Counted from the stretch's first letter, positions 33,617-44,880 are shown. The stretch is 64,000 bases of DNA from Micromonospora sp. KC606 (GCF_004348675.1 NZ_SMKN01000003.1:1-64000); one strand, 5' to 3'. Notes: generated by a model from the letters alone, not told the origin. Program-made: numbers and translations.

Positions 33617-36159
33617 TCCGGGCGACCCTCGCCGGCCTGTGCTCGCGCCGGCTCCGGATGCTGTTGTCCGCGCTGGCCATCGTGCTCGGCGTGGCCTTCA
33701 TGTCGGCGGCGCTCGTGGTCACCGACACCCTCGGCCGGTCGCTACGCGACCTGTACGCCGGCCTGCATGAGGACACCCAGGTCCAAGTGACGGCGAAGCA
33801 GGTGCTCCCCGGGATCGGCGAGGACTCGGCCACCACACCGGTACCGGCCGCCCTGGTTCGGCGGGTCGCCGCCGTGACGGGCGTGGCCACAGCGACCGGC
33901 GTAGTCAGCGAGGACGGCGCCCGGCTCGTCGGGGCCGACGGCAAGGTGATCGGGACCAGCTTCAACCGGCCTCGACTGGGCACGAACTGGACCGGCGAGC
34001 GCGGATCGATCCGGTTGCGGGCCGGCCGCGCACCAGCGGCGCCGAACGAGATCGCAATCAACGCGGCACTGTCCCGGGCCGCCGGTACACAGGTCGGCGA
34101 CCGGGTGGCCGTGCTCACCCAACGACCGAAGCAGATGTTCACCGTAATCGGCATAGTCGGTTACCGCGGAGACCGGGACAGTGTGGGCGGCGCCCACGAG
34201 ATCGCCTTCCACGAGTCGGTAGCAGCCGAGCTCATGCTGGGCCGGCCCGGCGTGTACTCCGCGGTGGACGTCCGCGCCGCCCCCGGCGTCACCCCCGCCG
34301 TCCTACGGGATCGGCTCCGCAGCGCTTTGGGAGACGACATCGTCGTCCGCACCGGCGACGAGCTGCGCGCGACCCAGTCCGAGTCGGCGCGGGAGGACCT
34401 CGCCACCATCACCCTGATCCTGCTGGCCGTCGGCGGGATCGCCCTGTTCGTCGGCGTCTTCCTCATCCTCAACACCTTCTCGATCGTCATCGCGCAGCGC
34501 ACCCGGGAACTCGCGCTGCTACGCGCCCTGGGCGCCCGCCGCCGACAGGTGATCGACTCGGTGTTCGTGGAGGCGGTACTGGTCGGATCCGCCGCCTCGG
34601 CGGCCGGTGCCGCGCTCGGGGTGGGCATCGCCGTGCTGCTGCCCCGGCTGGCCGGCAACACCGCGGTTGGCGACGTGGGCCTGAGCGCGGCGAGCGTCCC
34701 GCCGGCGGCGGTACTCACCTCCGTCACGCTCGGCCTGGCGGTCACCGTGGTTGCAGCATTCGGACCGGCGTTGCGCGCGTCCCGCGTACCACCGGTGGCC
34801 GCGCTGCGTGCCATCTCCTCCCCCAACCGTCCGCTCACGAGGCTGACCGTGGCCGGCGCGGTGATCGGTGCCGTCGGCGTCGCCCTGCTCGTCATCGCGT
34901 TCTCCGGCGGCACCGACGACATCCCGCTGGGCACCGTTCTCGGCGGCGTCCTGGCGAGCTTCGTCGGCGCGGCGCTGCTCACCCCGGTCATCGCGCGGCC
35001 CGAGGTGAACCTGATCGGCCGGCTGTTCGCCTGGTCGCCTCCCGGACGGCTGGGACGGCTCAACGCCGGCCGCAACCCGCGTCGTACCGCGAGCACCGCG
35101 GCGGCGCTGATGGTCGGCATCGCGCTGGTCACCGCGGTGAACGTCGTGCTCACCTCGGCCACCGCGAGCTTCCACAGCACAGCAGCCGACTACTACCGGG
35201 CCGACCTCATCCTCACCGAACCCACGAGCACCGATCGCCCCCAGACCTTCGACCCGGCCATCCTCGACCGGATTCGGGCACTGCCCGGCGTCGCCGCCGT
35301 CGTCGGCGTCTACGACGACCTGGCACTGACCAACCGCGGTCGGACCGGCATCCTCGCGGTCGATGACATCGCCGCCTGGTGGTCGACGGTCGAGGTCGAA
35401 CACGTGGCCGGCTCCCTCGGCCCACTCGCACCCGACGAGGTCGTCGCAGACGCCGACACCGCCGCTGACCTCGACCTGCGGATCGGCTCCCCAGTGACAA
35501 TCTCCTTCGCCAGTGGCCGCAGCCGCACCTTCACCCTGGCCGGCACCTACCGCAGCGACTGGGCGGGCGGCTGGATCCTGCCCGCCTCGGTGGTGCCGGA
35601 CCTGTCACGGCAGCAGCCTGCCACCGGGCTGGTGCGGCTGGCTCCTGGCGCCTCCGAGGCCGACGTACGCGCTCAGGTGAGCTCGCTGCTGGCGGAGAGT
35701 CCCGAAACCGTGGTCACCGACCCGGCCGGTTTCGTTGACATCGCCACCGGCGTCTTCCGTACCGTCCTGGCGCTGCTGCAGGTGCTACTCGGCGTAGCCA
35801 TGTTGATCGCAACGCTCGGCGTGATCAACACGCTGGCCCTGTCGGTGCTCGAACGCACCCGGGAACTCGGCCTGCTGCGCGCGGTGGGGCTCAGCCGCGG
35901 ACAGACGGTGCAGATGGTCACCGCGGAAGCAGTGGCGATCTCCATCTTCGGCGCGCTGCTCGGGGTCGCCGTCGGCACGGGACTCGGCGCTGCGGTGGCG
36001 CGGGCGCTGCGCGCCGAAGGCATCACCGAGCTAGCGCTGCCGTGGACCTTCCTCACCGCCTACCTCGCGTCTGGCGTGTTGATTGGCGTGCTGGCCGCGA
36101 CACTACCGGCCGTCCGGGCCGCCCGCACGGACGTCCTACGGGCCATCGCGCACGAATGA
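33613..36159 (+). CDS. FtsX-like ABC exporter permease
   Basis: An 848-residue permease with two MacB/FtsX domains. An N-terminal helix (M-L-L-S-A-L-A-I-V-L-G-V-A-F) leads to an extracellular region. FtsX domain 1 lies about residues 265-400 (three helices with R-E-L-A-L-L-R-A-L-G-A), then a central pair of helices, a second extracellular region, and FtsX domain 2 at about 715-840 (R-E-L-G-L-L-R-A-V-G). The reading frame is intact although the partner ATPase gene directly upstream is destroyed. It must borrow another ATPase or be on its way to loss. The kinase/regulator pair upstream is divergent. Confidence 0.9.
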   Translation: MIRATLAGLCSRRLRMLLSALAIVLGVAFMSAALVVTDTLGRSLRDLYAGLHEDTQVQVTAKQVLPGIGEDSATTPVPAALVRRVAAVTGVATATGVVSEDGARLVGADGKVIGTSFNRPRLGTNWTGERGSIRLRAGRAPAAPNEIAINAALSRAAGTQVGDRVAVLTQRPKQMFTVIGIVGYRGDRDSVGGAHEIAFHESVAAELMLGRPGVYSAVDVRAAPGVTPAVLRDRLRSALGDDIVVRTGDELRATQSESAREDLATITLILLAVGGIALFVGVFLILNTFSIVIAQRTRELALLRALGARRRQVIDSVFVEAVLVGSAASAAGAALGVGIAVLLPRLAGNTAVGDVGLSAASVPPAAVLTSVTLGLAVTVVAAFGPALRASRVPPVAALRAISSPNRPLTRLTVAGAVIGAVGVALLVIAFSGGTDDIPLGTVLGGVLASFVGAALLTPVIARPEVNLIGRLFAWSPPGRLGRLNAGRNPRRTASTAAALMVGIALVTAVNVVLTSATASFHSTAADYYRADLILTEPTSTDRPQTFDPAILDRIRALPGVAAVVGVYDDLALTNRGRTGILAVDDIAAWWSTVEVEHVAGSLGPLAPDEVVADADTAADLDLRIGSPVTISFASGRSRTFTLAGTYRSDWAGGWILPASVVPDLSRQQPATGLVRLAPGASEADVRAQVSSLLAESPETVVTDPAGFVDIATGVFRTVLALLQVLLGVAMLIATLGVINTLALSVLERTRELGLLRAVGLSRGQTVQMVTAEAVAISIFGALLGVAVGTGLGAAVARALRAEGITELALPWTFLTAYLASGVLIGVLAATLPAVRAARTDVLRAIAHE

Positions 36160-36173
36160 CCGACGCGGCCGGG

Positions 36174-36437
36174 TCATCCCGGCTCTTCGACGTTGAACGG
36201 CGCTTGCGGCTGGAGCCGACCGGAGTTCAGGTACGAGAGCACGGAGTAGCGTGGTGCGTCGTCCGCCGGCTGCCCGGCCGTCAGCTCCACGGGTGCGTAC
36301 GTCTGATCGGGGCGCATCCGCGCTCCACCAGGTCGGCACCGGGCGGCGCGATCCACCGGTCGAACACCGGCGCGCCGACCACCGTGAGCCGAAACCGGCC
36401 GACGCCGGCCGCACCGAGCAGGTGGGTGCCCGTCCAC
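36174..36437 (-). pseudogene. Frameshifted C-terminal gene remnant A
   Basis: Two overlapping minus-strand frames each read as protein for part of the way. The upstream piece reads G-A-A-G-V-G-R-F-R-L-T-V-V-G-A-P-V-F-D-R-W and the downstream piece R-P-D-Q-T-Y-A-P-V-E-L-T-A-G-Q, ending V-E-E-P-G. Joining them needs one frameshift near 36320. No family is recognised. It lies just after the FtsX gene on the other strand. Confidence 0.35.
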
Positions 36438-36438
36438 G

Positions 36439-36700
36439 TCAGACGTACCGGGCGGTCAGCTCGATCGCGGCCACCTTTTCCGGACGGGCGCCGCCGAAGC
36501 CGTCCAGGTCGACCAGGTGCCCGCTCTCTCGGTGCTCCTGCGCGAGCACGGTGCCGTCGGCGGCGAGGAAACGCACCCGCAGCCCCGGCGTGCCGTCGAC
36601 CGGGTCGACGACCTGATCGCGGGTGACCGGGTGCAGGCAGGCGCTCGGAAAGCAGCCTCCGCGGTCACCGTCTCGACGCCGGGGCCGAGAGCCGAGAGCC
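36439..36700 (-). pseudogene. Frameshifted C-terminal gene remnant B
   Basis: The minus strand reads L-G-P-G-V-E-T-V-T-A-E-A-A-F, then after one frameshift V-T-R-D-Q-V-V-D-P-V-D-G, L-V-D-L-D-G-F-G-G-A-R-P and E-L-T-A-R-Y-V, with a stop at 36439-36441. Both parts have strong coding character but no start. It could belong with remnant A or be a separate lost gene. The function is unknown. Confidence 0.35.
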
Positions 36701-36752
36701 GAGGAGACGCAACCCCGGGGTCATCCCAACCTCCCGTGGAGCGCGTGACGAC

Positions 36753-37121
36753 GTGGATTACGTAGATGGGGTCAGCTTCGCCGACCTCGCCGACGAGCCG
36801 TTCATCGCACTGCCACCAGAGGCCGGAGTGCTTCGCGAATTCTGGCTTGGCAACGACCAGCGCCCTGCACCGGCGCGGGTGGTCGCTACCGCCGAAACCG
36901 CCGATGAGGCCTTCGAGATGGTCGCATCAGGACTTGGTGTCGTCCTGCTCGCTGCGGGCAACGCCCGCATCTATCAGCGCGAGGACATCGTCTGCCGGGC
37001 GGTCGCCGGACTGTCGCCCAGCGAGCTTGCCGTTGTCTGGCGTACCGGAGACAACCGCGAAGCCGTCCGTGTCTTCATCGAAGCGTGCTGCATCTGCGTG
37101 CAAGAGGCGACCGAGTGCTGA
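36753..37121 (+). pseudogene. LysR regulator fragment (effector domain only)
   Basis: An open frame of 122 codons matches the C-terminal half of a LysR-type substrate-binding domain: V-S-F-A-D-L-A-D-E-P-F-I, then A-F-E-M-V-A-S-G-L-G-V-V-L-L, and L-A-V-V-W-R-T-G-D-N at the end. The DNA-binding domain and first half of the effector domain are absent. The GTG at 36753 is merely the first available codon. It probably has no function. Between here and 37347 I see no other gene. Confidence 0.75.
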
Positions 37122-37347
37122 TCATCACGTGCGCTGGCCGGTCACCCCGTGGCGGAAATCCGCGCGGAGACCGGCCTGCTGTTGGCTCTCCTCGCCCGCC
37201 GCTGGTCCGCTTGTCGGGCTCGCCGTCCGCCGCATCCGCCGCGTCGCATGACCGCGAAGCCGGCCACGGGAGGTCCCGTGCGCACACTCACCTCCCTGGC
37301 CGCCGCGGCCCTAGCTGCCGGCGCGGCCGCGCTCCCGCATGATCCCC

Positions 37348-39657
<2,310 letters not shown>

Positions 39658-39699
39658 TGTTTCTCTCCTTCGTGCCACGTGCGTCACTTGATGACGAGC

Positions 39700-39826
39700 A
39701 GGAGGTCGCCCGATCTTGGCCTGCTCGGGGAGTGACGACATCCATGATCACGCCGCCCTTGAGCATCGCGGCCATGCCGCGCTTGACTTCGAAGGCGCCG
39801 ACGTGAGCGACAACTCCGATGTCCAT
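39700..39826 (-). pseudogene. pdxS: N-terminal fragment of pdxS
   Basis: The frame reads V-K-R-G-M-A-A-M-L-K-G-G-V-I-M-D-V-V-T, the highly conserved start of the pyridoxal 5'-phosphate synthase subunit PdxS, and continues after a one-base shift with P-E-Q-A-K-I. Everything beyond about 40 residues is missing. It lies immediately upstream of the formate dehydrogenase-like gene, so its promoter may now drive that gene. The remaining 200 bases up to the FolC-like gene hold nothing recognisable. Confidence 0.7.
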
Positions 39827-40025
39827 GATGGTCCGTTCGGTCGGGATGAGTAAGTGGGGTTGGGTGCCAGGCGCGCTTCCAGCACCCAACCCCGGAACCG
39901 ACGGGCACGTCGCCCGGGCAGGGGCTCGCCCGTCGGTCGTCAGGGGGTCAGGCCAGGTCGATGCGGTTCAGCTCCATGACCTTGACCTACGCGGCGGTGA
40001 ACGGGATGAGGGTGGCCGGTGCCGG

Positions 40026-40601
40026 TCATCGACTCCCCCGCTGCATGGAGGAGCCCGGCAGCGCACGTGCCGCATCGCCGACGGTGACCATGGACCCGGC
40101 GACGACAACCCGCGCCTCGGAAGGATGGCCGGGACTGGACGCGCAGAGCGTGTCCGCCGCATCGAGAGCCGACTTCACGTCAGGCGCGACGAACACCCGG
40201 TCCTCTCCCATCACCTGCCGGGCACATGCGGCGAGTTCCTCGGATGGGAGACTGCGCGGACTCGAGTTGCGGGTGCAGACCACCGCGTCGATGACGGGAT
40301 CGAGCTCCCGGAAGCCGATGCGCTCCCTGATGCTCGTCAGGTGCGGACTGGTCAGCCGTCCAGTCTCAAGACCGGAGGCGGCGAGCAGCGCCTCGACCAT
40401 GCACGCCGTGCTCGTCTTCCCATTCGTACCCGTGAGGTGGACCGCCCGGTATTCGCAGTGCGGCCGGTCCAGTAGGTCCAGCAGCCTCTCGATGCGGTCG
40501 AGGGTGGGGTTGATCTTGGTATCCGGCCACCGGGCCAGCAGGTGCTGCTCCACCTGGGCAAGGGTGACTCGCCCGGGCCGGGCTCCCAGCAGGGTGCTCA
40601 C
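40026..40601 (-). CDS. folC: Shortened FolC-like protein with internal deletion
   Basis: A 191-residue frame, against about 430-500 for folylpolyglutamate/dihydrofolate synthases. The first 75 residues match the FolC N-terminus, including P-loop L-T-G-T-N-G-K-T-S-T and T-S-P-H-L-T-S-I-R-E-R-I. The remainder matches the FolC C-terminal domain (V-V-C-T-R-N-S-S-P-R-S-L-P, V-T-V-G-D-A-A-R-A-L). The central catalytic domain of about 250 residues is missing, yet the frame is maintained. The GTG at 40601 overlaps the metF stop, so it is still translated. It may be a dead relic or an altered protein; polyglutamylation activity seems unlikely. Confidence 0.75.
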   Translation of the reverse strand: MSTLLGARPGRVTLAQVEQHLLARWPDTKINPTLDRIERLLDLLDRPHCEYRAVHLTGTNGKTSTACMVEALLAASGLETGRLTSPHLTSIRERIGFRELDPVIDAVVCTRNSSPRSLPSEELAACARQVMGEDRVFVAPDVKSALDAADTLCASSPGHPSEARVVVAGSMVTVGDAARALPGSSMQRGSR

Positions 40602-41506
40602 TCGCCACCCCCGACCCACATCGCATCCCGGCCCTCGGCGATAACCGGTGTCAGTCGGTGCTCCCGCAGGCGCGCGAGCTGCGAGGCACGCCATGCTTCC
40701 GTCTCTGCGACCTGGTTGAACGTGAACAGGTGAAGGCCGCCGACAAACATGTCGTCGCGCCCGAGAACAGCGGCGGCGCGGCCCAGAAAGCGCAGGGGGT
40801 CGTAGCCACCAGGCGCAGCGATCCGGGCGAACATGCTGCGATTCGTGGCCAGGAACTTCGCCGACTCCCCAACACCGATCTTCGTTGCCACTCGCAGGAG
40901 CTTCGTGCGCTCGACGGGCCCGGGAAGTCCCACGAGGATCGGAGTCGTCACGCCCCGCGCGCGGACCCGCCTCACCCACGCAGACAGCACACCAGGGTCG
41001 AACGTCAGGTTGCTGACGATGTGCGTGGCGAGCCGTCGCTTGTCCCACATCGCCTGGATCGTGAGGTCGTCGTGGATGCGTGGATGCGACTCCGGGTAGC
41101 CGGTGATGCCTACCTCGGAGAACGGGTTCCCGGCGCAGGCCAGGTCCTCGAGCACCTGCAGGGCGCTGTGATAGGCACCGGCCGGCGGATCGGCATCACC
41201 GGCGGGTATGAAGACCTTGGTGATGCCTGCGCGCGCGAGCCGGTTGGTGATCTCCCCGAGTTCCCCGGGCCCATGGATCATCCGGGCCGCGAGGTGCGGC
41301 ACCACGTCGAAGCCGAGGGCAGCGAGGCGCTCGGAGAGGTCGAGCGTCGCCTCCAGTCCCTTCGACGGCGATGCCGTCACAGTGACGGTTGCCCCGGTGG
41401 GCAAGGTGGCAGACACCTCGTCCACGACGCTTGCCGTCGGGAGGACCTCGTAGCGGGCCCGACTGAGGAGCCGATGGAGGACGTCGGCGCGGTTCCGGTG
41501 CCGCAT
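40598..41506 (-). CDS. metF: Methylenetetrahydrofolate reductase
   Basis: A 302-residue flavoprotein of the MetF family that interconverts 5,10-methylene-THF and 5-methyl-THF. Seen are the N-terminal strand with V-T-A-S-P-S-K-G-L, the M-I-H-G-P-G segment and the barrel strand T-H-I-V-S-N-L-T-F-D, followed by I-L-V-G-L-P-G-P. The N-terminus aligns less well with classical MetF, so a divergent one-carbon-catabolic paralog is likely. It is coupled by a TGATG junction to folP and by a 4-nt overlap to the FolC-like gene. In this operon it may feed or drain the methylene-THF formed during demethylation. Confidence 0.8.
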   Translation of the reverse strand: MRHRNRADVLHRLLSRARYEVLPTASVVDEVSATLPTGATVTVTASPSKGLEATLDLSERLAALGFDVVPHLAARMIHGPGELGEITNRLARAGITKVFIPAGDADPPAGAYHSALQVLEDLACAGNPFSEVGITGYPESHPRIHDDLTIQAMWDKRRLATHIVSNLTFDPGVLSAWVRRVRARGVTTPILVGLPGPVERTKLLRVATKIGVGESAKFLATNRSMFARIAAPGGYDPLRFLGRAAAVLGRDDMFVGGLHLFTFNQVAETEAWRASQLARLREHRLTPVIAEGRDAMWVGGGE

Positions 41507-42387
41507 CAGTCCTCCCCCAGGGCGGCGGCCCGCAGGCGGCTGGCGGTGCGGACGGCGGCGGCGGCCGGCCCGACCGAGTGCACGCGAACTCCCCAGGCAC
41601 CGGCCGACGCCGCGAGTGCGGAGACGGCGTTGGAGACGTCGTCGCGGTCTGTTGAGATGGAGGGGTCGAGGCCACCGTAGTCGACGCATTCGGCCAGGAA
41701 ACGCTTGCGGGACGCGCCCACCAGGACCGGGAACCCGAGCATGTGGAGCCGTGGCAGCGCGGCCAGGAGTGACCAGCTCTGCCCAGAGTTCTTCGCGAAT
41801 CCCAGCCCCGGGTCGAGCACGATGTTCTCGGGTCGAACGCCGGCCGCAAGCGCCGCGTCCGAACGCTGCGCGAGCTCGATGCACACGTCCTCGACGACGG
41901 ACCGGTAGATCGCGAGGTCCTGCATGATCTCGGCGTGGCCACGCCAGTGCATGAGAACGCACTGGACGTCGGACTCTGCGAGGAACGGCAACATCGCCGG
42001 GTCGGCCAGACCGCCCGACACGTCGTTGACCAGGACGGCGCCCGCAGCGACCGCCGCCGCAGCGATGCTGGCGCGCATCGTGTCCACCGACACGCGGACG
42101 CCGGCCTCGCTGAGGGCAGCGACGACGGGAAGCACCCTGCGCCGTTCCTCAGGCTCGCTCACTCGCCGTGCGCCCGGCCGGGTCGACTCGCCGCCGACGT
42201 CGACGAAGTCCGCACCGTGCCGCACCAGCTCCAGCCCGCGTGCGACAGCAGCGTCGATGCTGTTGAACCGACCACCGTCCGAGAACGAGTCGGGCGTGAC
42301 GTTCAGGATCCCGAGCACCCGACACCGATCGGCAACGTCGGCGGCCGGCATCGTGGGCGCTAGTTCGGGCAGCATGAGCGCGCTCAT
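41506..42387 (-). CDS. folP: Dihydropteroate synthase
   Basis: A 293-residue TIM-barrel enzyme that joins p-aminobenzoate to the pterin pyrophosphate in folate synthesis. The two signatures are clear: G-I-L-N-V-T-P-D-S-F-S-D-G-G near residue 26 and V-D-V-G-G-E-S-T-R-P-G-A near residue 62. L-V-G-A-S-R-K-R-F is the late K-x-R motif. Housekeeping folP normally sits with folB/folK/folE; here it lies between folD and metF, so it is probably a second copy raising THF supply for demethylation. ATG 42387 overlaps the folD stop (TGATG). Confidence 0.92.
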   Translation of the reverse strand: MSALMLPELAPTMPAADVADRCRVLGILNVTPDSFSDGGRFNSIDAAVARGLELVRHGADFVDVGGESTRPGARRVSEPEERRRVLPVVAALSEAGVRVSVDTMRASIAAAAVAAGAVLVNDVSGGLADPAMLPFLAESDVQCVLMHWRGHAEIMQDLAIYRSVVEDVCIELAQRSDAALAAGVRPENIVLDPGLGFAKNSGQSWSLLAALPRLHMLGFPVLVGASRKRFLAECVDYGGLDPSISTDRDDVSNAVSALAASAGAWGVRVHSVGPAAAAVRTASRLRAAALGED

Positions 42388-43295
42388 CAGACCGGCTCGG
42401 GGGACACGCCCACGAGCTGTGGGGCGGCAGCGCCGGTCGACCGGCCACGGGTCCGTTCGGCGATCTCGACGATGTTCGTCAACAGCATGGCCCTCGTCAT
42501 CGGGCCGACCCCGCCAGTGGCGCCGCTGACCCTGCCGGCGACGGTGTCGACCTCGGGGTGGACGTCGCCGAGGATGCCCTCGATCGTGCGGGTCACACCG
42601 ACGGAGAGCACCGTGGCTCCAGGGCTGACCCAGTCGGGCCTCACCAGGTGCGCGACGCCGGCAGCGGCGACGACGACGTCGGAGGCCCGTGTGTGGGCGG
42701 CCACGTCGACGGTCGCCTCGTGGCACAGCGTCACCGTGGCGTGCTCGGTCGGTCGGGTCAGCATCAGCCCGAGAGGCCGTCCCACGGTCAAGCCACAACC
42801 GATGACACAGAAACGCTGTCCCGTGATCTCGACGTCGTGCTGGCGCAGCAGCTCGATGATCCCTCTGGGAGTGCAGGGCAGCGGTCCGGGTATGCCGAGA
42901 ACCAGCTTGCCGAGGTTGGTGGGGTGCAGACCGTCCGCGTCCTTCTCGGGGTCGATCCGCTGGAGGACCCGGTGCGTGTCGATGTGCGGTGGCAGGGGAA
43001 GCTGCACGATGAAGCCCGTGCAGGCCGGTTCGTCATTCAGGCGTTGCACGGCCGCCTCGATCTCGGCCTGGGTGACCGTGGCGCGCAGCTCGATACGGAT
43101 GGAGTCGATGCCGACCTCTGCGCAGTCCCGGTGCTTCCCGGCAACGTAGGAATGGCTGCCGGGGTCGTCGCCTACCAGGATGGTCCCGAGCCCCGGACGA
43201 ATGCCCTGCGCGCTCAGCACACGCACCCGGGACGCAAGCTGCTGCTTCAAGTCCGCAGCGACCTTCCGTCCGTCAATCCTTTTCGCGGTAGCCAC
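42387..43295 (-). CDS. folD: Bifunctional methylene-THF dehydrogenase/cyclohydrolase
   Basis: A 302-residue FolD that oxidises 5,10-methylene-THF to methenyl-THF with NAD(P) and hydrolyses it to 10-formyl-THF. The markers are S-Y-V-A-G-K-H (catalytic Lys), [18 protein letters not shown] and the Rossmann [11 protein letters not shown]. It receives methylene-THF from the dimethylglycine and sarcosine oxidases encoded downstream in the window and passes 10-formyl-THF to PurU. It lies 42 nt after the ferredoxin reductase gene. Confidence 0.94.
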   Translation of the reverse strand: MATAKRIDGRKVAADLKQQLASRVRVLSAQGIRPGLGTILVGDDPGSHSYVAGKHRDCAEVGIDSIRIELRATVTQAEIEAAVQRLNDEPACTGFIVQLPLPPHIDTHRVLQRIDPEKDADGLHPTNLGKLVLGIPGPLPCTPRGIIELLRQHDVEITGQRFCVIGCGLTVGRPLGLMLTRPTEHATVTLCHEATVDVAAHTRASDVVVAAAGVAHLVRPDWVSPGATVLSVGVTRTIEGILGDVHPEVDTVAGRVSGATGGVGPMTRAMLLTNIVEIAERTRGRSTGAAAPQLVGVSPEPV

Positions 43296-43337
43296 CGGCT
43301 CGCCTTTCCGGGATTCGTGGGGTATCGGGCAGGGGGG

Positions 43338-44519
43338 TCAGGCTGACGCGGCAGCATTGAGTTGGCGGCGCCACCGCCCGAAGAGCCGCGCCTGGTTCAT
43401 GGCCAGCGCCGCCACCGGGACGTCACCTCTCCGGTAGACCGCCAGCAGGCTGCGGCTCTCGGCAGAGCCTTCCTCGATCGTCACGGAGTCGGCCTGGGCA
43501 GCGTGGCCGGCGAACTGGATCCGGACGTCGTACTGGTCGGACCAGAAGTAAGGGATCTTGGAATCTCCCCCATCCGTCGGCGAGCTCCCTGAGTCAGGGC
43601 CTCGTAGGAGACTGGCCACCGCGACAGCGGGTCGCTCCATGGCGCCGGTCCAGTGCTCCACACGATGCGGACGGCCGAGCCGCGGCTCGTGCCAGGAGGC
43701 GCAGTCACCCACGGCGACGACCCCCGGGAGGCTGGTGCGTCCCTGGCGATCACACTCGACGCCGTTGCCGAGCTGCACGCCCGACTGGGCAAGCCATTCC
43801 GTGTTCGGAGTGGCACCGATTCCGACGACCACCACGTCCGCCGGAAGCAGTGTTCCATCGGCGAGTTCGACACCTTCGACGTTGCCGCGGCCGACGAGGC
43901 TGCGCACGCCGACCCCACACCGCAGCCGTACACCGTGGTCCTCGTGCAGGCCGGAAACGACTGCGCCCATCTCGACGCCGAGCGGACCGGCGAGGGGCGT
44001 CGGCATGGCCTCGACCACCGTGACATCCAGTCCGAGCGCCTTGGCGGTCGAAGCCACCTCCCCGCCGATGAAGCCGGCACCGATGACGACCAGGCGAGCG
44101 CCGGGCACCAGCTCCACCTTCAGCGCGTGAGCGTCGTCGAGCGTCCGCAGGACGTGGACGCCAGCCAGATCTCCGCTCTCGGCCAGGGATCGGGCGCGGG
44201 CTCCAGTGGCAACCACGACGCCATCACTCGCGATCCGCTCGCCCCCGGCAAGGACGACCTCGCGCGCGGTCCTGTCCAGTGCGGTTGCGACGGACCCGAG
44301 CCTCCAGTCGGCCTCGAGCGAGTCGTCGGGCCCTTCGAGGGCGAGGACGTCGGCCTCGATCTTTCCCGCCAGGAAGTCCTTCGAGAGTGGCGGCCTGTCG
44401 TAGGGCCGGTGCGGTTCGTCGCCGATCACCACGAGGCGGCCGTCGAATCCCTGCTCACGGAGAGCCCTGGCTGCGTAGAGGCCGGCCAGGGATGCGCCGA
44501 CAACGGTGACTGTCTTCAC
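43338..44519 (-). CDS. FAD-dependent NAD(P)H:ferredoxin reductase
   Basis: A 393-residue reductase of the oxygenase-coupled (BphA4/RhlD-like) group. It has the FAD motif V-V-G-A-S-L-A-G-L-Y-A-A, P-Y-D-R-P-P-L-S-K, the NAD motif V-I-G-A-G-F-I-G-G-E and the second FAD motif V-V-A-V-G-D-C-A. The ATG overlaps the stop of the Rieske ferredoxin gene by 4 nt, so the two are made together. They form a standard electron chain from NAD(P)H to a Rieske oxygenase; the only one in the window is the betaine oxygenase at 59736. Confidence 0.92.
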   Translation of the reverse strand: MKTVTVVGASLAGLYAARALREQGFDGRLVVIGDEPHRPYDRPPLSKDFLAGKIEADVLALEGPDDSLEADWRLGSVATALDRTAREVVLAGGERIASDGVVVATGARARSLAESGDLAGVHVLRTLDDAHALKVELVPGARLVVIGAGFIGGEVASTAKALGLDVTVVEAMPTPLAGPLGVEMGAVVSGLHEDHGVRLRCGVGVRSLVGRGNVEGVELADGTLLPADVVVVGIGATPNTEWLAQSGVQLGNGVECDRQGRTSLPGVVAVGDCASWHEPRLGRPHRVEHWTGAMERPAVAVASLLRGPDSGSSPTDGGDSKIPYFWSDQYDVRIQFAGHAAQADSVTIEEGSAESRSLLAVYRRGDVPVAALAMNQARLFGRWRRQLNAAASA

Positions 44520-44866
44520 GACCTGGACCCCAGCGTCACGCCCGGCGGAAGGTTGGGCTCCTCATCCGACAACTCGACGTAGATGTGGTCATCCTCGATG
44601 ACAACGTCGTGAGTGCGTACGGGCTTCTTCGCCGGTGGCGCATCCACCCGTCCGGTCCGCAAGTTGAACCTGGACCCATGGAGCGGGCACTCGACCTCAC
44701 ACCCCTCGAGCCATCCGTCGGCCAACGAGGCGTCCTGGTGAGTACATGTGTCATCGATGGCGAGGATTTCGCCGTCCTCCGTGTGGAAAACCGCGATCGG
44801 GGGCTCGGCGTCGACACGCAGCGACTCACCCGGCGACAACGCGGAGACGGGGCAGACTCGAATCAT
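44516..44866 (-). CDS. Rieske [2Fe-2S] ferredoxin
   Basis: A 116-residue Rieske ferredoxin of the BphA3/NirD-like type. The cluster ligands are Cys41/His43 (D-T-C-T-H-Q-D) and Cys60/His63 (V-E-C-P-L-H-G-S-R-F). It carries electrons from the adjacent reductase to an oxygenase. ATG 44866 follows GGAGAGAG. It is the first gene of the ferredoxin-reductase-folD-folP-metF-folC' operon, and two IclR-type dyads lie just upstream. Confidence 0.93.
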   Translation of the reverse strand: MIRVCPVSALSPGESLRVDAEPPIAVFHTEDGEILAIDDTCTHQDASLADGWLEGCEVECPLHGSRFNLRTGRVDAPPAKKPVRTHDVVIEDDHIYVELSDEEPNLPPGVTLGSRS

Positions 44867-44880
44867 TCTCTCTCCACCTG

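Noticed and set aside
37266..37280. Hairpin CACGGG/CCCGTG
   Set aside because: Only 6 bp, with no gene end on a matching strand within 80 nt except the formate dehydrogenase-like gene, whose stop is at 37348. It could be its terminator but is too weak to call.
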